In this document: positions 50,328-59,708 of the stretch, piece by piece | Layout of the letters: each line of letters starts with the position of its first letter | Position numbering within the stretch: position 1 is the first letter of the stretch | Source of the DNA: DASUNP01 sp035249305 | GTDB taxonomy: Bacteria > Acidobacteriota > Blastocatellia > UBA7656 | Direction: 5' to 3' | DNA: 64,000 bases | Assembly (NCBI GenBank): GCA_035249305.1 | Contig: DATFGQ010000007.1 | Location: 1 to 64,000, forward strand | Made by a program: the position numbers and the translations under genes | Notes under the pieces: generated by a model | What the model saw: only the letters and a program-made list of their open reading frames with translations | What the model was told of the DNA's origin: nothing | Databases searched by the model: none

Positions 50328-50573
50328 AGAGGGTTTCTGAAAAGTGTAAGGGAAGCCCTGAAAGGGCGAGGATTCAATAGCCAGGGGCAACGCCCCTGAG
50401 AACGAGTTGTTAATAATGAGAAGCCCTGAAAGGGCGCGATACTTATACCGCCCTTTCAGGGCTTCTCGTTGTATGCGTGCGTCACCCGGCGCGTTGCGCC
50501 GGGCTATTGAATATCGCCTCTTCGAGGCTTTCTATTGAATTTGTCCCCTTCGGGGACTTTTCAGACACCCTCT
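50328..50573. mobile_element. Palindrome-rich element with terminal inverted repeats (copy B)
   Basis: 246 bp bounded by 18-bp inverted repeats, AGAGGGTTTCTGAAAAGT and (inverted) AGAGGGTGTCTGAAAAGT, 17 of 18 matching. Interior words: GCCCTGAAAGGGC twice, its complement GCCCTTTCAGGGC, CAGGGGCAACGCCCCTG, CCCGGCGCGTTGCGCCGGG, GCCTCTTCGAGGC and TCCCCTTCGGGGA, several flanked by TTCAATAG or CTATTGAAT. No coding frame. The ends match element A at 22515. It ends two bases before the stop codon of the next gene. Confidence 0.7.
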
Positions 50574-50575
50574 CA

Positions 50576-51313
50576 TTACTTCTTCTTGGCTTCCCAGGTG
50601 CTCGATCCCTGGCCGGGGAACTCGAAGTTGCCCTTGACCTTACCGTCCTTGACTATTCCGGTAAAGCTGATCGCGCCCTGAGGTATCTCCAGCGTGAAGG
50701 AGAGCTTGTCGCCGACGAAAGACCCTTTGCTCAAGGGGGCGTTCCCCATTGACGATTCCGACACGCCCGTGACTTTGTCGCCTTCCAGCTTGAGCTTTAA
50801 CACGAAGGGGAAGCTGCTGCCGCCGGCATCGACCGTGGCGTCCCAGTCGCCGGTTATCGGGTCGCCGCCCGCTGCGGGCTTGCTCTCGGCAGGCGGGGTC
50901 GAGGCGGCCGGAGGCGTCGCGGGGGCGGCGGCCGCGCCCATCTTCTTCAGCTCAAACGTGCCGGTCTGATCGGCCAGCGCCCAGTCGCCCGTGATCTTGT
51001 CGTCTTTGAACGTGCCGTTGATGGTAAGCTCCGTGCCCCCGGCGTCGACTTTCATAGAGAGCTTGCCGTCGGCAAAAGTGCCGCTCGTGATCGTGGCCGT
51101 CCCTTGCGGGATGTCGAGTTTGCCCGAAATCTTGCCGTTATCATTCTTGATCTCAGCGGTCAGGGGCACTTCGCCGATCCCTGCGCCCTTGGCCATACCT
51201 TCGTACTTGCCCGATATGTCGGGCTTGGCCTGCGCGGCGGCGGTGGAGGCCAGGGCGGAGGCGCTCACGAGCAGTGCGACGACCAACAGAGACGTAATCT
51301 TTCTTAACTGCAT
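50576..51313 (-). CDS. Secreted two-domain protein of unknown function
   Basis: 245 residues: signal peptide (about 1-27) and two tandem related beta-rich domains (about 32-125 and 155-245) with patterns GKYEGMAKGAG / GDWDATVDAG, KISGKLDIPQGTAT / SFTLEIPQGAISF, and TFKDDKITGDW / IVKDGKVKGNF, joined by an Ala/Pro linker. Looks like an internally duplicated lipocalin- or beta-barrel-like module. Not assigned to a known family. 3' end directly abuts a repeat element. Confidence 0.75.
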   Translation of the reverse strand: MQLRKITSLLVVALLVSASALASTAAAQAKPDISGKYEGMAKGAGIGEVPLTAEIKNDNGKISGKLDIPQGTATITSGTFADGKLSMKVDAGGTELTINGTFKDDKITGDWALADQTGTFELKKMGAAAAPATPPAASTPPAESKPAAGGDPITGDWDATVDAGGSSFPFVLKLKLEGDKVTGVSESSMGNAPLSKGSFVGDKLSFTLEIPQGAISFTGIVKDGKVKGNFEFPGQGSSTWEAKKK

Positions 51314-51512
51314 AATCTTCCTTCTCCTAATGTGGGTGTTGAATCTAGGAACTCAAGCCAGTCTACGATGTGAGAGTGACGAAAGTTCTAAGGCCAAATA
51401 TTTATACAGCAAAGACGCGCCGCGCGCCATCTGCCGGTAGAAATATTTTTCAGCCCTGCGTCTAACGCCGCGGTTGACCAGCCGCGCAATTAAACGGCCT
51501 TTCGCTCACAGG

Positions 51513-51956
51513 CTACATTCGTCTGAATATATCAGGCGGGGCGTTAAACTCCTTATCCCACCCTTCGTACGGCACATCCGTCGCCCCGATCACGTATTTC
51601 ACCACCCGCCATCCATCCTTCTCCTTATGTAACAGAGCGCATACCCAATCATCGAATGCCCCTTCTTTTATCGCCTCTTCATAAGGCGTGCCTGAATAAT
51701 CCATCTTCTTGCCGCTCCGTTGCTGGGGAACTCCGCGCATGAATGCCCAACCGCTTTGCAGCTTGAGATGGTCCACTTTAAATACAACAGCTTTTCTTAA
51801 TTCTGATTCAACCGGCGAGCGTAATGCGTCGAGGATCTGCTTGCGCTCAACGCTATTGGGCTTGGGCGTGTAAGCGGCGTTTTGGGGCAGCCCTGGGAAG
51901 TGAAGCAATAAAGCGATCATAGAGAAAACCGGAGAATATAGAGTTGAAAAAACCAT
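51513..51956 (-). CDS. Conserved hypothetical protein
   Basis: 147 residues, possibly with a short N-terminal hydrophobic segment (SPVFSMIALLLHFPGL). It contains RKQILDALRSPVESELRKAVVFKVDHLKLQSGWAFMRG and a C-terminal DDWVCALLHKEKDGWRVVKYVIGATDVPYEGW, a pattern I know from uncharacterised secreted bacterial proteins. No catalytic residues recognised. Same direction as the S9 peptidase gene upstream, with 26 bases between them. Confidence 0.7.
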   Translation of the reverse strand: MVFSTLYSPVFSMIALLLHFPGLPQNAAYTPKPNSVERKQILDALRSPVESELRKAVVFKVDHLKLQSGWAFMRGVPQQRSGKKMDYSGTPYEEAIKEGAFDDWVCALLHKEKDGWRVVKYVIGATDVPYEGWDKEFNAPPDIFRRM

Positions 51957-51982
51957 AAGACCGCTTCATGCGAGATTTGCTT

Positions 51983-54196
51983 TTAAAGATTCTTCAAGAT
52001 GAACTCCGTCATCAGCGTCCGCATGTGTTTTAACAGCAGCGGGTTCGTTACGCCGTGCCGCGACTTCGGGTACAACATCAGCTCGAACTGCTTGCCCGCT
52101 TTCTGAAGCTCGTAGGCGAACTGTACGGTGTTCTGCATGTGAACGTTGTCGTCTATCATTCCGTGGATCAACAGTATCTTGCCGTGAAGGTCCTTCGCGT
52201 TATGAAGCGGCGAGGCTTTTTTGTAGCCTTCGGGGTTGTTCTGCGGCGTGGCCATGTAGCGCTCCGTGTAGATCGTGTCATAGAGCCGCCAGTCGGTCAC
52301 GCTGCCGCCGGCTATGCCTATCTTAAAGCTCTTGCTGTGAGTCAAAGCGTAAGAGGTCATAAAGCCGCCGAAGCTCCAGCCCCACAAGCCTATGCGCGAC
52401 CCGTCGACGTAAGGCTGGCTCTTTAGCCACGCCAGTCCGTCTTCGAGGTCGCGGAGCTCCAGCTCGCCGAAGTTGCGGTAGGCGGGCCAGGCCGACTCGA
52501 CGCCTTTGCCGCTCGCGGTGCGGTTGTCGCACACCCACAGGATGTACCCCTTCTGCGCGAGCATCTGGTGATAGAGGTAGCTCGCCCCGCCCCACGAGTT
52601 TTTGACCTGCGGCGCTTGCGGGCCGCTGTAGGTGAAGCTCATCACGGGATACTTCTTCGCCGGGTCGAAGTCGGGCGGCTTTATCATCATCGCTTCCATC
52701 ACAAACCCGTCGCGCGTCTTCACCTGTAGGAATTCCGCCTTCCCGAGCTTGTACTGCTTCAAGGCCTCCATCTTGTTATCGTCGATGACGCGGACGAGCT
52801 TGCCCGACGAGTCAAACATGCGCACCTGTGTCGGGGTGTTCACGTCGCTCCACGTGTCTATGAAATGCGTGAAGGTCGGGTTGAAGTTGACCGAGTGATT
52901 ACCTTCGGCTTGAGTGAGCCGCGTGAGCCCCGTCCCATCGAGCTTGATCCGGTAGGCGTTGTTCGCGATGTAGCTGTGCTCGGTGCCCGAGAAATAGATG
53001 AAGCCTTTTGCTTCGTCTACGCCGTGCAGCGAGCGAACGTCCCACTTGCCGTCGGTCACCTGGCGGACCAGCTTGCCGTCGCGCGAATAGTGGTAAAGGT
53101 GCTGCCAGCCGCTGCGGTTGCTGAGCCAGAGAAAACTCCCGTCTTTAAGCCACTGAGGCTCGTCCAAAACTTCTACCCAGGTCTTCGACGTCTCTTTAAG
53201 CACGTTGCTGGTCTTCCCGGTTTCGGGGTCGGCGTAGTTCAGGTCGAGCCACGTCTGCTCGCGATCCTGAAGCTGGTAGACCACGCGCTTGCTGTCGGGC
53301 GTCCAGCCGACGCGGACTATCAGGAAATCGCCGCCTTCGTAATTGAACGTGTCGACCCAGTTCGTCGCGCCGCCTGCGACGTTGACGACGCCGAGCTTAA
53401 CGACGGGGTTCGGGTGGCCCGCCTTCGGGTAGGGGGTCGTCTCGACCTCTTGCAACAGCGGTATGTGATCGACGACGACGAAATCGCGCACGGGCGACTC
53501 GTCGAGCCTGAGGTAAACGATCTTCGTCGAATCCGGGCTCCACCAGTAACCTTTGAAATTGCCGCGGCCGTAGACCTCTTCCTGGTAGACCCAGTCTAAC
53601 CGCCCGTTGAGTATCTTCCCGCCGCCGCCGTTGGTCAGCGAACGCTCGCGCTGCGTGGCTATGTCGACGAGAAAGATGTTGCCGTTGCGCGCGAAGCTCA
53701 CCATGCGCCCGTCGGGGCTGAACTCTTCGCCGACCTCCTCGTCCGCGTTGCTCGTGAGCCGCACGGCCTTGTTCGAGTTGAACTCATAATAAAAAAGGTC
53801 ATTGGCATGATTGATCAGCGCGGCCGTCTGGTCATCGTTCATCTGGTAAGAGCCGAGCCGCGCGAGCGACTGCGCGTCTTCGCGGCCGATCCCCGGCAGC
53901 GCCACGAAGGCGGCCTCCATCTTCGCCGCGTCGTGAAAGGGCTTCACCTCGCCCGTCGCGTACTCGACTTTAAGCAGTTGCGCGACGCGCGTCTTTGTGT
54001 CGCCCTTGCTTTGCAGGTAATGACTGCCGCCCGCGAGCCATCGCAACCCCGTCGGCGGCGAGCCGTTGAAATTGACCTTCTTCTCGGGGTCGTAGATGTC
54101 GTCGATCGTCAGCATCTTCTCCTGCGCCCGGGCGGCGGCGGCCGATAAAGAGAGGGTTAAGAGCATCGCGGTGAGACTAACAAGATAACGTCGCAA
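51983..54196 (-). CDS. Exported DPP-IV-like prolyl oligopeptidase family peptidase
   Basis: 737 residues: signal peptide (1-24), a DPP-IV beta-propeller (about 60-470) and a C-terminal S9 alpha/beta-hydrolase (about 480-737). The nucleophile Ser lies in GWSFGGFMTSY (Phe replacing the common Tyr), the Asp in MIDDNVHMQNT and the His in KSRHGV. Removes dipeptides from peptide N-termini, probably in the periplasm. A small hypothetical gene follows. Confidence 0.92.
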   Translation of the reverse strand: MRRYLVSLTAMLLTLSLSAAAARAQEKMLTIDDIYDPEKKVNFNGSPPTGLRWLAGGSHYLQSKGDTKTRVAQLLKVEYATGEVKPFHDAAKMEAAFVALPGIGREDAQSLARLGSYQMNDDQTAALINHANDLFYYEFNSNKAVRLTSNADEEVGEEFSPDGRMVSFARNGNIFLVDIATQRERSLTNGGGGKILNGRLDWVYQEEVYGRGNFKGYWWSPDSTKIVYLRLDESPVRDFVVVDHIPLLQEVETTPYPKAGHPNPVVKLGVVNVAGGATNWVDTFNYEGGDFLIVRVGWTPDSKRVVYQLQDREQTWLDLNYADPETGKTSNVLKETSKTWVEVLDEPQWLKDGSFLWLSNRSGWQHLYHYSRDGKLVRQVTDGKWDVRSLHGVDEAKGFIYFSGTEHSYIANNAYRIKLDGTGLTRLTQAEGNHSVNFNPTFTHFIDTWSDVNTPTQVRMFDSSGKLVRVIDDNKMEALKQYKLGKAEFLQVKTRDGFVMEAMMIKPPDFDPAKKYPVMSFTYSGPQAPQVKNSWGGASYLYHQMLAQKGYILWVCDNRTASGKGVESAWPAYRNFGELELRDLEDGLAWLKSQPYVDGSRIGLWGWSFGGFMTSYALTHSKSFKIGIAGGSVTDWRLYDTIYTERYMATPQNNPEGYKKASPLHNAKDLHGKILLIHGMIDDNVHMQNTVQFAYELQKAGKQFELMLYPKSRHGVTNPLLLKHMRTLMTEFILKNL

Positions 54197-54415
54197 GCGG
54201 TTTCTCCTTCGTGTATGAGTGTTAAGGCTGGCCCTTTCCGGAAAAGATATTTATACAGAAATTCTCGCGCCCGCAAAAGCTCAAAGCTGCCGCTATAATT
54301 TCGCAATACATGTTACTGAGAGTTTTCTATGCGGCGCGGCGGAACTGGGATACAATGTCTGGGTGCTTTGAGCAGTCAACCCCCATCAAGGAAGCAATAG
54401 AATAGAATTCATCCG

Positions 54416-54482
54416 AAAGGAGTAAGCCGGCGTCCGCCCCCCAGAGCATGAGCGGGGCGCGTTTGGTCCGGCTTCGTATTGA
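54416..54482 (+). promoter_or_regulatory. Leader with hairpin between a strong ribosome binding site and ATG
   Basis: AAAGGAG at 54416-54422 is far from the next ATG at 54483. Between them, AAGCCGG pairs with CCGGCTT and, inside, CGCCCC pairs with GGGGCG, giving a hairpin over 54424-54474. If the hairpin is left out, only nine bases separate the site from the ATG. A 12-codon open frame (ATG at 54448, MSGARLVRLRIE) also ends in ATGA over the start. Translation may therefore depend on RNA structure or coupling; both are inferences. Confidence 0.5.
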
Positions 54483-57400
54483 ATGAAGAATCGCCTGTTT
54501 CCCTCGCCTCAAATGTTCGGGTCGCGTCGCAAGATCGTAGTCGCATCCATTCTGTTAGCCCTCTCGATCGCGTCCTTTTATGTCTGGTCACCGCCGGCCG
54601 TTCACGGAGGCTCGACGCCGAGCGTCGTCGTCAACAAGTATCAAAACTCAGGTACGACGAATGACATCCTTGAGCTGCTGGTCATTCAAAATAACCTCGA
54701 TATGCGAGGGATGATCGTAAAAGATTTTTCCAGCAACATGGCGAATGACGGCGGCGGGAAATATCAATTCTCTACCAACGCGTTATGGTCTGCCGTGCGC
54801 GCCGGGACGCTCATAGTGCTCAGGAATGACAATAGCGCGGCCGATACGACTGTCGGCGGGTCGGATTATAACCTGGACGTAGGGCTGCAAAATACGACTT
54901 ACTTCGCCAGCCTCGGCGGGACATTCGATATAGCTACGACCGAAATGGTGATGATTAAAGAGGCGGGCAGCGGATCGGCCGGAGTAACGGGAAGCATACA
55001 CGTGCTGGCGGGGGGGACGGCCGGGGCGCAGTTCACGGCCGCGCCTAACCCTAAGCTGAGGGCTGCGGGCACATCGGCCGGCGGTCAATTCGTCTTTGCG
55101 AATAACAGCACTCAAAACATCATCGATTATGACGGGACCGACGCAACAGGCGCGGCTACGGGGCTCACCTTTGGCGTGGGCAATAATGCGAACAACATCG
55201 CATTCATAAACGCACTGCGCGGCACGCTGGCGCTGACTATTAATAACGTCACGGTTCTGGAAGGCGACAAGGGAACGACTACCGCCACGTTCACGGTCAG
55301 CCTCTCGGCGGCCGCGGGGCCGGGCGGCGTGACGTTTGACATCGCCACTCAGGACAATTCGGCCACGACTGCCGGCGACGACTACGAGGCGCGCACAGAG
55401 GCGGCCCAGACGATCCCCGAGGGGAGCCAGAACTATAGCTTCAGCGTGACCGTTAACGGAGACGCCGACTCGGAGCCTAACGAAACGTTCTTCGTTAACG
55501 TGACAAATGTTACAGGAGCCGCTCTCGGCGACGGCCAGGGAGTCGGCACGATCACGAATGACGATTTCGTTTCGATACCCATCGGCACTGTTCAGGGGAG
55601 CGGGAGCGCTTCCCCGTTTGCGGGGACCGTCGTGACGGTCACGGGGATAGTGACGGGTCAAAAATCGAACGGCTTCTTCCTACAGACGCCGGACGCACAG
55701 GTTGACGGCAACCCCGCAACTTCAGAAGGCGTCTTCGTATTCACTTCAAGCGCGCCGCCTGCCGACGCCGCAATAGGCAACTCGGTCGTGGTTACAGGCA
55801 CGGTGCAAGAGTTTATCCCCTCGCAAGATCCTAACAGCCCGCCCATTACGGAGATAGGCAACACGCCGAGCGTGACACTGCTTACAGGCGGAAACTCTTT
55901 ACCTACACCAATAACGCTCACAGCCGCCCAGACAAATCCTTCGGGCTCTATCGAGCAGCTTGAAAGGTTTGAATGCATGCGCGTCTTCGTCAGCTCGTTG
56001 ACGGCCACATCGCCGACCGATGGGTTTGTAAGTGAGGCGAACGCTACCGGGACGAGCGACGGGACTTTTTACGCGGTGATTACGGGCGTCGCGCGCCCAT
56101 TCCGCGAGCCGGGGATCGAAGTGCCCTTCCCGCTGCCTGCGGGTTCTCCATGCTGCGTGCCGCGTTTCGACGCCAACCCCGAGCGGCTGCGTATAGACAG
56201 CGACGCGCAGCCCGGTGCGGTTGCGATCAATGTTACAACCGGAGCCATCATCACAAACGTGACGGGGCCGCTCGATTATAGCTTCCGCACTTACACGATC
56301 TTGCCCGACGCGGCAAACCCTCCCGGCGTGTCGGGGATCATAAGCGCGATACCGGTTCCCGTCCCCGCCGCGGATGAATTCACCGTAGGCTCGTTTAACA
56401 TGGAGCGGTTCTATGATACTACGGACAACCCTGGAGGAGACGTAGTGCTGACGACGACCGCTTACAATAATCGATTGAACAAGGCGTCGCTCGCCATCCG
56501 AAACGTCATGCGAACGCCTGACATAATCGGCATAGAGGAGATGGAGAACTTAACGACCCTGCAAGACGTCGCCAACAAGATCAACAACGATGCGGTCGCG
56601 GCGGGCGGTCCGAACCCCATGTATACCGCCCGCCTCGTAGAGGGTAACGACATCGGCGGCATCGACGTGGGCTTCCTCGTTAAGACTTCGCGAGTCACTG
56701 TGTTGAACGTTGTGCAGGAAGGGAAAGACACGACCTACACAGAGCCGGGCGGAGGGACGGCTCTGCTCAACGACCGCCCATCTTTAGTGTTGACCGCGAA
56801 CATTTCAGCACCTTGCGGCGGCGTTTTTCCCATCACTGTCATCGTCAATCACCTGCGCTCACTCAACGGCGTAGACGATGCGGCCGACGGCCCCCGCGTT
56901 CGCGCGAAGCGGGCGGCGCAGGCGGAGTTCCTGGCAAACTTGATCCAGGCCAGGATGACGGCCAACCCTAACGAGCAGATTATCTCTGTCGGCGATTACA
57001 ACGCGTTTCAGTTTAACGATGGCTACGTAGATATGATCGGGACGATAAAAGGCACTCCCACGCCAGCCAGCCAGGTGGTTCTTGCCAGCGGCGATCTGGT
57101 CAACCCCGACCTTATAGATTTGATAGATCAGGCGGCGCCCGACCAGCGATACTCTTTCACCTTCGACGGCAACGCCCAAACGCTCGATCATGAGATAGTC
57201 ACTCCGAACCTCTTCAGGCATTTCAGCCGAATTCACTACGCGCGCAGCAACGGCGACTTCCCCGAGATTTTTCGCTCGGATGCGAATCGCCCTGAGCGAT
57301 TATCCGACCACGACATGCCTGTGGCTTACTTCAAGTTCGCGGGCGTCTCTAAGAAAACTGACTTCTACGCGTTTAATGGCGGGTCGGGCAGCGTCGATGT

Positions 57401-57851
57401 GACAGCGCCCGCCGGGTGTAACTGGACCGCAGTAAGCAATGACCCGTGGATCGAGCTTACCTCAAGCGGCGCTGGCTCGGGGAACGACACGGTAACCTAC
57501 CTGGTGCGAGAGAACTTCACCGGCCTTCCTCGCGTCGGCACAATTACCGTTGGCGGCCATACGCTCACCGTGACTCAAGATAGTGAGGCGTCTCCAAGCT
57601 GCGCTTATTCTATCTCCCCGAAATCGGGATCGTTTAGCGCGAGTGGTGGGACCGGAACTATCAACGTGGTCACAGAGGGGCGCTGCCTGTGGCAAGCGGT
57701 AAGCAATAACAGTTGGATCACTATAGAGGCCGGCAGCTTAGGCACGGGCAGTGGGACGGTTAGCTATCGCGTCGCGATTAACTCAGGTCCGGGCGGCCGC
57801 AGCGGGACTATCACCGTAGCAGGAAAGACCTTCACTGTTAAACAGAAATAG
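54483..57851 (+). CDS. Large secreted nuclease-like protein with lamin-tail, Calx-beta, EEP and BACON domains
   Basis: 1122 residues. Signal/anchor (about 15-40), then a lamin-tail-type domain (about 45-245: VVVNKYQNSG, LELLVIQNN), a Calx-beta repeat (about 250-360: VTVLEGDKGTTTATFTVSLS), an OB-like segment (about 365-480), an endonuclease/exonuclease/phosphatase domain (about 630-950: GSFNMERF, IIGIEEMENL, VNHLRS, SVGDYNAFQ, LSDHDMPV) and two BACON-type repeats (about 960-1122). The Glu, His, Asp and C-terminal SDH catalytic elements of EEP nucleases are visible. Exported; natural substrate unknown. Followed by a strong terminator. Confidence 0.88.
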   Translation: MKNRLFPSPQMFGSRRKIVVASILLALSIASFYVWSPPAVHGGSTPSVVVNKYQNSGTTNDILELLVIQNNLDMRGMIVKDFSSNMANDGGGKYQFSTNALWSAVRAGTLIVLRNDNSAADTTVGGSDYNLDVGLQNTTYFASLGGTFDIATTEMVMIKEAGSGSAGVTGSIHVLAGGTAGAQFTAAPNPKLRAAGTSAGGQFVFANNSTQNIIDYDGTDATGAATGLTFGVGNNANNIAFINALRGTLALTINNVTVLEGDKGTTTATFTVSLSAAAGPGGVTFDIATQDNSATTAGDDYEARTEAAQTIPEGSQNYSFSVTVNGDADSEPNETFFVNVTNVTGAALGDGQGVGTITNDDFVSIPIGTVQGSGSASPFAGTVVTVTGIVTGQKSNGFFLQTPDAQVDGNPATSEGVFVFTSSAPPADAAIGNSVVVTGTVQEFIPSQDPNSPPITEIGNTPSVTLLTGGNSLPTPITLTAAQTNPSGSIEQLERFECMRVFVSSLTATSPTDGFVSEANATGTSDGTFYAVITGVARPFREPGIEVPFPLPAGSPCCVPRFDANPERLRIDSDAQPGAVAINVTTGAIITNVTGPLDYSFRTYTILPDAANPPGVSGIISAIPVPVPAADEFTVGSFNMERFYDTTDNPGGDVVLTTTAYNNRLNKASLAIRNVMRTPDIIGIEEMENLTTLQDVANKINNDAVAAGGPNPMYTARLVEGNDIGGIDVGFLVKTSRVTVLNVVQEGKDTTYTEPGGGTALLNDRPSLVLTANISAPCGGVFPITVIVNHLRSLNGVDDAADGPRVRAKRAAQAEFLANLIQARMTANPNEQIISVGDYNAFQFNDGYVDMIGTIKGTPTPASQVVLASGDLVNPDLIDLIDQAAPDQRYSFTFDGNAQTLDHEIVTPNLFRHFSRIHYARSNGDFPEIFRSDANRPERLSDHDMPVAYFKFAGVSKKTDFYAFNGGSGSVDVTAPAGCNWTAVSNDPWIELTSSGAGSGNDTVTYLVRENFTGLPRVGTITVGGHTLTVTQDSEASPSCAYSISPKSGSFSASGGTGTINVVTEGRCLWQAVSNNSWITIEAGSLGTGSGTVSYRVAINSGPGGRSGTITVAGKTFTVKQK

Positions 57852-57871
57852 TTGATCTGATTGACATAAGT

Positions 57872-57905
57872 AAAAGGGCCGGTCGCGCGACCGGCCCTTT
57901 TTTGT
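57872..57905. terminator. Bidirectional rho-independent terminator
   Basis: Perfect 22-base palindrome GGGCCGGTCGCGCGACCGGCCC flanked by A4 on the left and T6 on the right. It lies between the secreted nuclease gene and the convergent parB gene, so it may terminate both. Confidence 0.92.
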
Positions 57906-57931
57906 TGCATGGCTAGGGAGGCTTTATAAGC

Positions 57932-58801
57932 TCATTGTGTCGCGGGCCTCTGTATCAGCAGGTCAAATAGCCGCGTCAGGTCTTCCGTAGATGTGAACCT
58001 GATCTCTATGACGCCGCCCGCTTGCAAAAACTTGATCTTCACTGGGGCGGCGAGTCGCTTACTCAGCTTCGATTCCGCCGCGAGGATATTGGCCTTTTCG
58101 GTCTCGATCGCTCTTGAGACTTGGCTCCTTTCAACATTGGCCGGTTGTTTATCCTGAATCTCCCTCGCGAGCCTTTCGGTCTCTCTAACCGAGAGGCCTT
58201 TGTTTATTACGTCGGCGGCGAGCGATTTCTGCTCGTCCGGCGAATCGAGCGATAAAAGCGCCCTGGCATGCCCCATGGAGAGCTTATCTTCTTCGACCAG
58301 TTTTTGAATCTCTTGGGGGAGCTTTAATAGTCTCAACGAGTTTGTGATTGAAGTTCGGTCCTTCCCTACCCTCTTTGCTATCTCCTCCTGAGTGACGTTG
58401 AGCTGGTCGAGCAGCTTTCTGTAGGCGTTGGCTTCTTCGATAGGGTTCAGCTCTTCTCTCTGTATGTTCTCAATCAAAGAGAGCTCTAATACGCTCTCTT
58501 CTGCCACCTCTTTTATGATGCAGGGTATCTGGTGCAATCCAGCCCTTTGCGCGGCCCGCCACCGCCGCTCCCCCGCTATTATCTGAAAGCGCAACCCGTT
58601 TCGCCTTACAACTATCGGCTGGATTATTCCGTTAGTTTTTATTGACTGTGCTAGCTCGTTAAGTTTATTTTCATTAAATACCCGCCGTGGTTGATCATCG
58701 GTAGGGTCTATTTGATCAATGCCCAGCTCGATTAATTCTGTCTCCGGAGCGTTTTGAGTAAACAGAGCGCTAAGCCCCCTGCCCAGTGCCTTTCTTGACA
58801 T
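57932..58801 (-). CDS. parB: Chromosome partitioning protein ParB
   Basis: 289 residues: N-terminal CTP-binding/ParB-N domain (about 20-130) with QIDPTDDQPRRVFNENKL and the GERRWRA CTP motif, helix-turn-helix DNA-binding domain (about 130-190: TQEEIAKRVGKDRTSITNSLRLL) and a C-terminal dimerisation region. It loads on parS sites as a CTP-driven clamp and recruits ParA and SMC. Start overlaps the parA stop by 32 bases. Two parS sites lie in the region upstream of parA. Confidence 0.95.
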   Translation of the reverse strand: MSRKALGRGLSALFTQNAPETELIELGIDQIDPTDDQPRRVFNENKLNELAQSIKTNGIIQPIVVRRNGLRFQIIAGERRWRAAQRAGLHQIPCIIKEVAEESVLELSLIENIQREELNPIEEANAYRKLLDQLNVTQEEIAKRVGKDRTSITNSLRLLKLPQEIQKLVEEDKLSMGHARALLSLDSPDEQKSLAADVINKGLSVRETERLAREIQDKQPANVERSQVSRAIETEKANILAAESKLSKRLAAPVKIKFLQAGGVIEIRFTSTEDLTRLFDLLIQRPATQ

Positions 58802-59555
58802 TGTTTATTACCTCCTGTGCCAACTTGAGATAGCTCTCTGCTCCTTTTGACTTTATGTCATACAGAACAATAGGCTTACCATAACTTGGGGCTTCTGCTA
58901 GCCTGACATTTCTCGGAATAATAGTCGAAAATACCTGCGAACCCAGAAAGTCTCTAAGATCTGAAGCTACTTGATTTGCCAGATTAGTCCTTTCGTCAAA
59001 CATTGTTAAAAGAAACCCTTCGATTGTAAGACTTGGGTTCAAAGTCCTCCGTATCTTTACAAGCGTATCCCATAATTCTGAGACGCCTTCAAGCGCAAAG
59101 TACTCACACTGGATAGGGATCAGCACTGCGTTGGCCGCCGCGAGAGCGTTTAAGGTCAGCAATCCTAGACTGGGGGGACAATCAATAAGGACATAATCGA
59201 ACTGATGTGCGAATGGTTCAAGCAATCTCTTAAGTTTGTACTCACGATCTTCCAGGTCTACCAGCTCAATCTCTGCGGCGACAAGTATCTTCTCTGCGGG
59301 GACTATCTTTAGGTTAGGAATATCCTGGACGGTCAGGACTACGTTCTCCAGCGGTTCGTTTAAGACAAGCGAGTGATAAAAGCTTCGATGAAACTTCCCT
59401 CTCAATCCAAGACCGCTTGTGCTGTTGCCTTGAGGGTCCGCGTCTATGATAAGCACCCTCATTTCTGCGACCGCAAGGCTGGCTCCAAGATTGATGGTCG
59501 TAGTTGTCTTGCCTACCCCTCCTTTTTGGTTGGTGATCGCTATTATCCTTGCCAT
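58770..59555 (-). CDS. parA: Chromosome partitioning ATPase ParA (Soj)
   Basis: 261 residues from MARIIAITNQKGGVGKTTTTINLG, a deviant Walker A (KGGVGKTT) with the conserved lysine; the longer frame start is rejected because it would run through a non-coding stretch. Walker B-like VLIDCPPSLGLLT and switch motifs are present. Moves ParB-parS complexes during chromosome segregation. Upstream, two parS sites lie within 100 bases. Confidence 0.95.
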   Translation of the reverse strand: MARIIAITNQKGGVGKTTTTINLGASLAVAEMRVLIIDADPQGNSTSGLGLRGKFHRSFYHSLVLNEPLENVVLTVQDIPNLKIVPAEKILVAAEIELVDLEDREYKLKRLLEPFAHQFDYVLIDCPPSLGLLTLNALAAANAVLIPIQCEYFALEGVSELWDTLVKIRRTLNPSLTIEGFLLTMFDERTNLANQVASDLRDFLGSQVFSTIIPRNVRLAEAPSYGKPIVLYDIKSKGAESYLKLAQEVINNVKKGTGQGA

Positions 59556-59614
59556 CAGGTGGTACAATATCACAAAAACATGTTCCCGCAACCAAAAAAC
59601 GCCCCCGCAGCTTA

Positions 59615-59630
59615 TGTGGCACGTGAAACT
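59615..59630. promoter_or_regulatory. parS site 1
   Basis: TGTGGCACGTGAAACT: contains the core CACGTGAAAC of the bacterial parS consensus. The fourth and fifth bases (GG) differ from the classic TT. It lies 60 bases upstream of the parA start and 37 bases from site 2, in the same orientation. Confidence 0.85.
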
Positions 59631-59651
59631 TGATTCTTTGCTTTAAGAGAA

Positions 59652-59667
59652 TGTGGCACGTGAAACA
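59652..59667. promoter_or_regulatory. parS site 2
   Basis: TGTGGCACGTGAAACA: identical to site 1 except the last base, and differing from the common TGTTNCACGTGAAACA only at the fourth and fifth bases. Direct repeat of site 1. Confidence 0.87.
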
Positions 59668-59708
59668 GCCAACGGCAGCGGCTAAAGAGCGCGTTCTAAA
59701 AATGGGAG

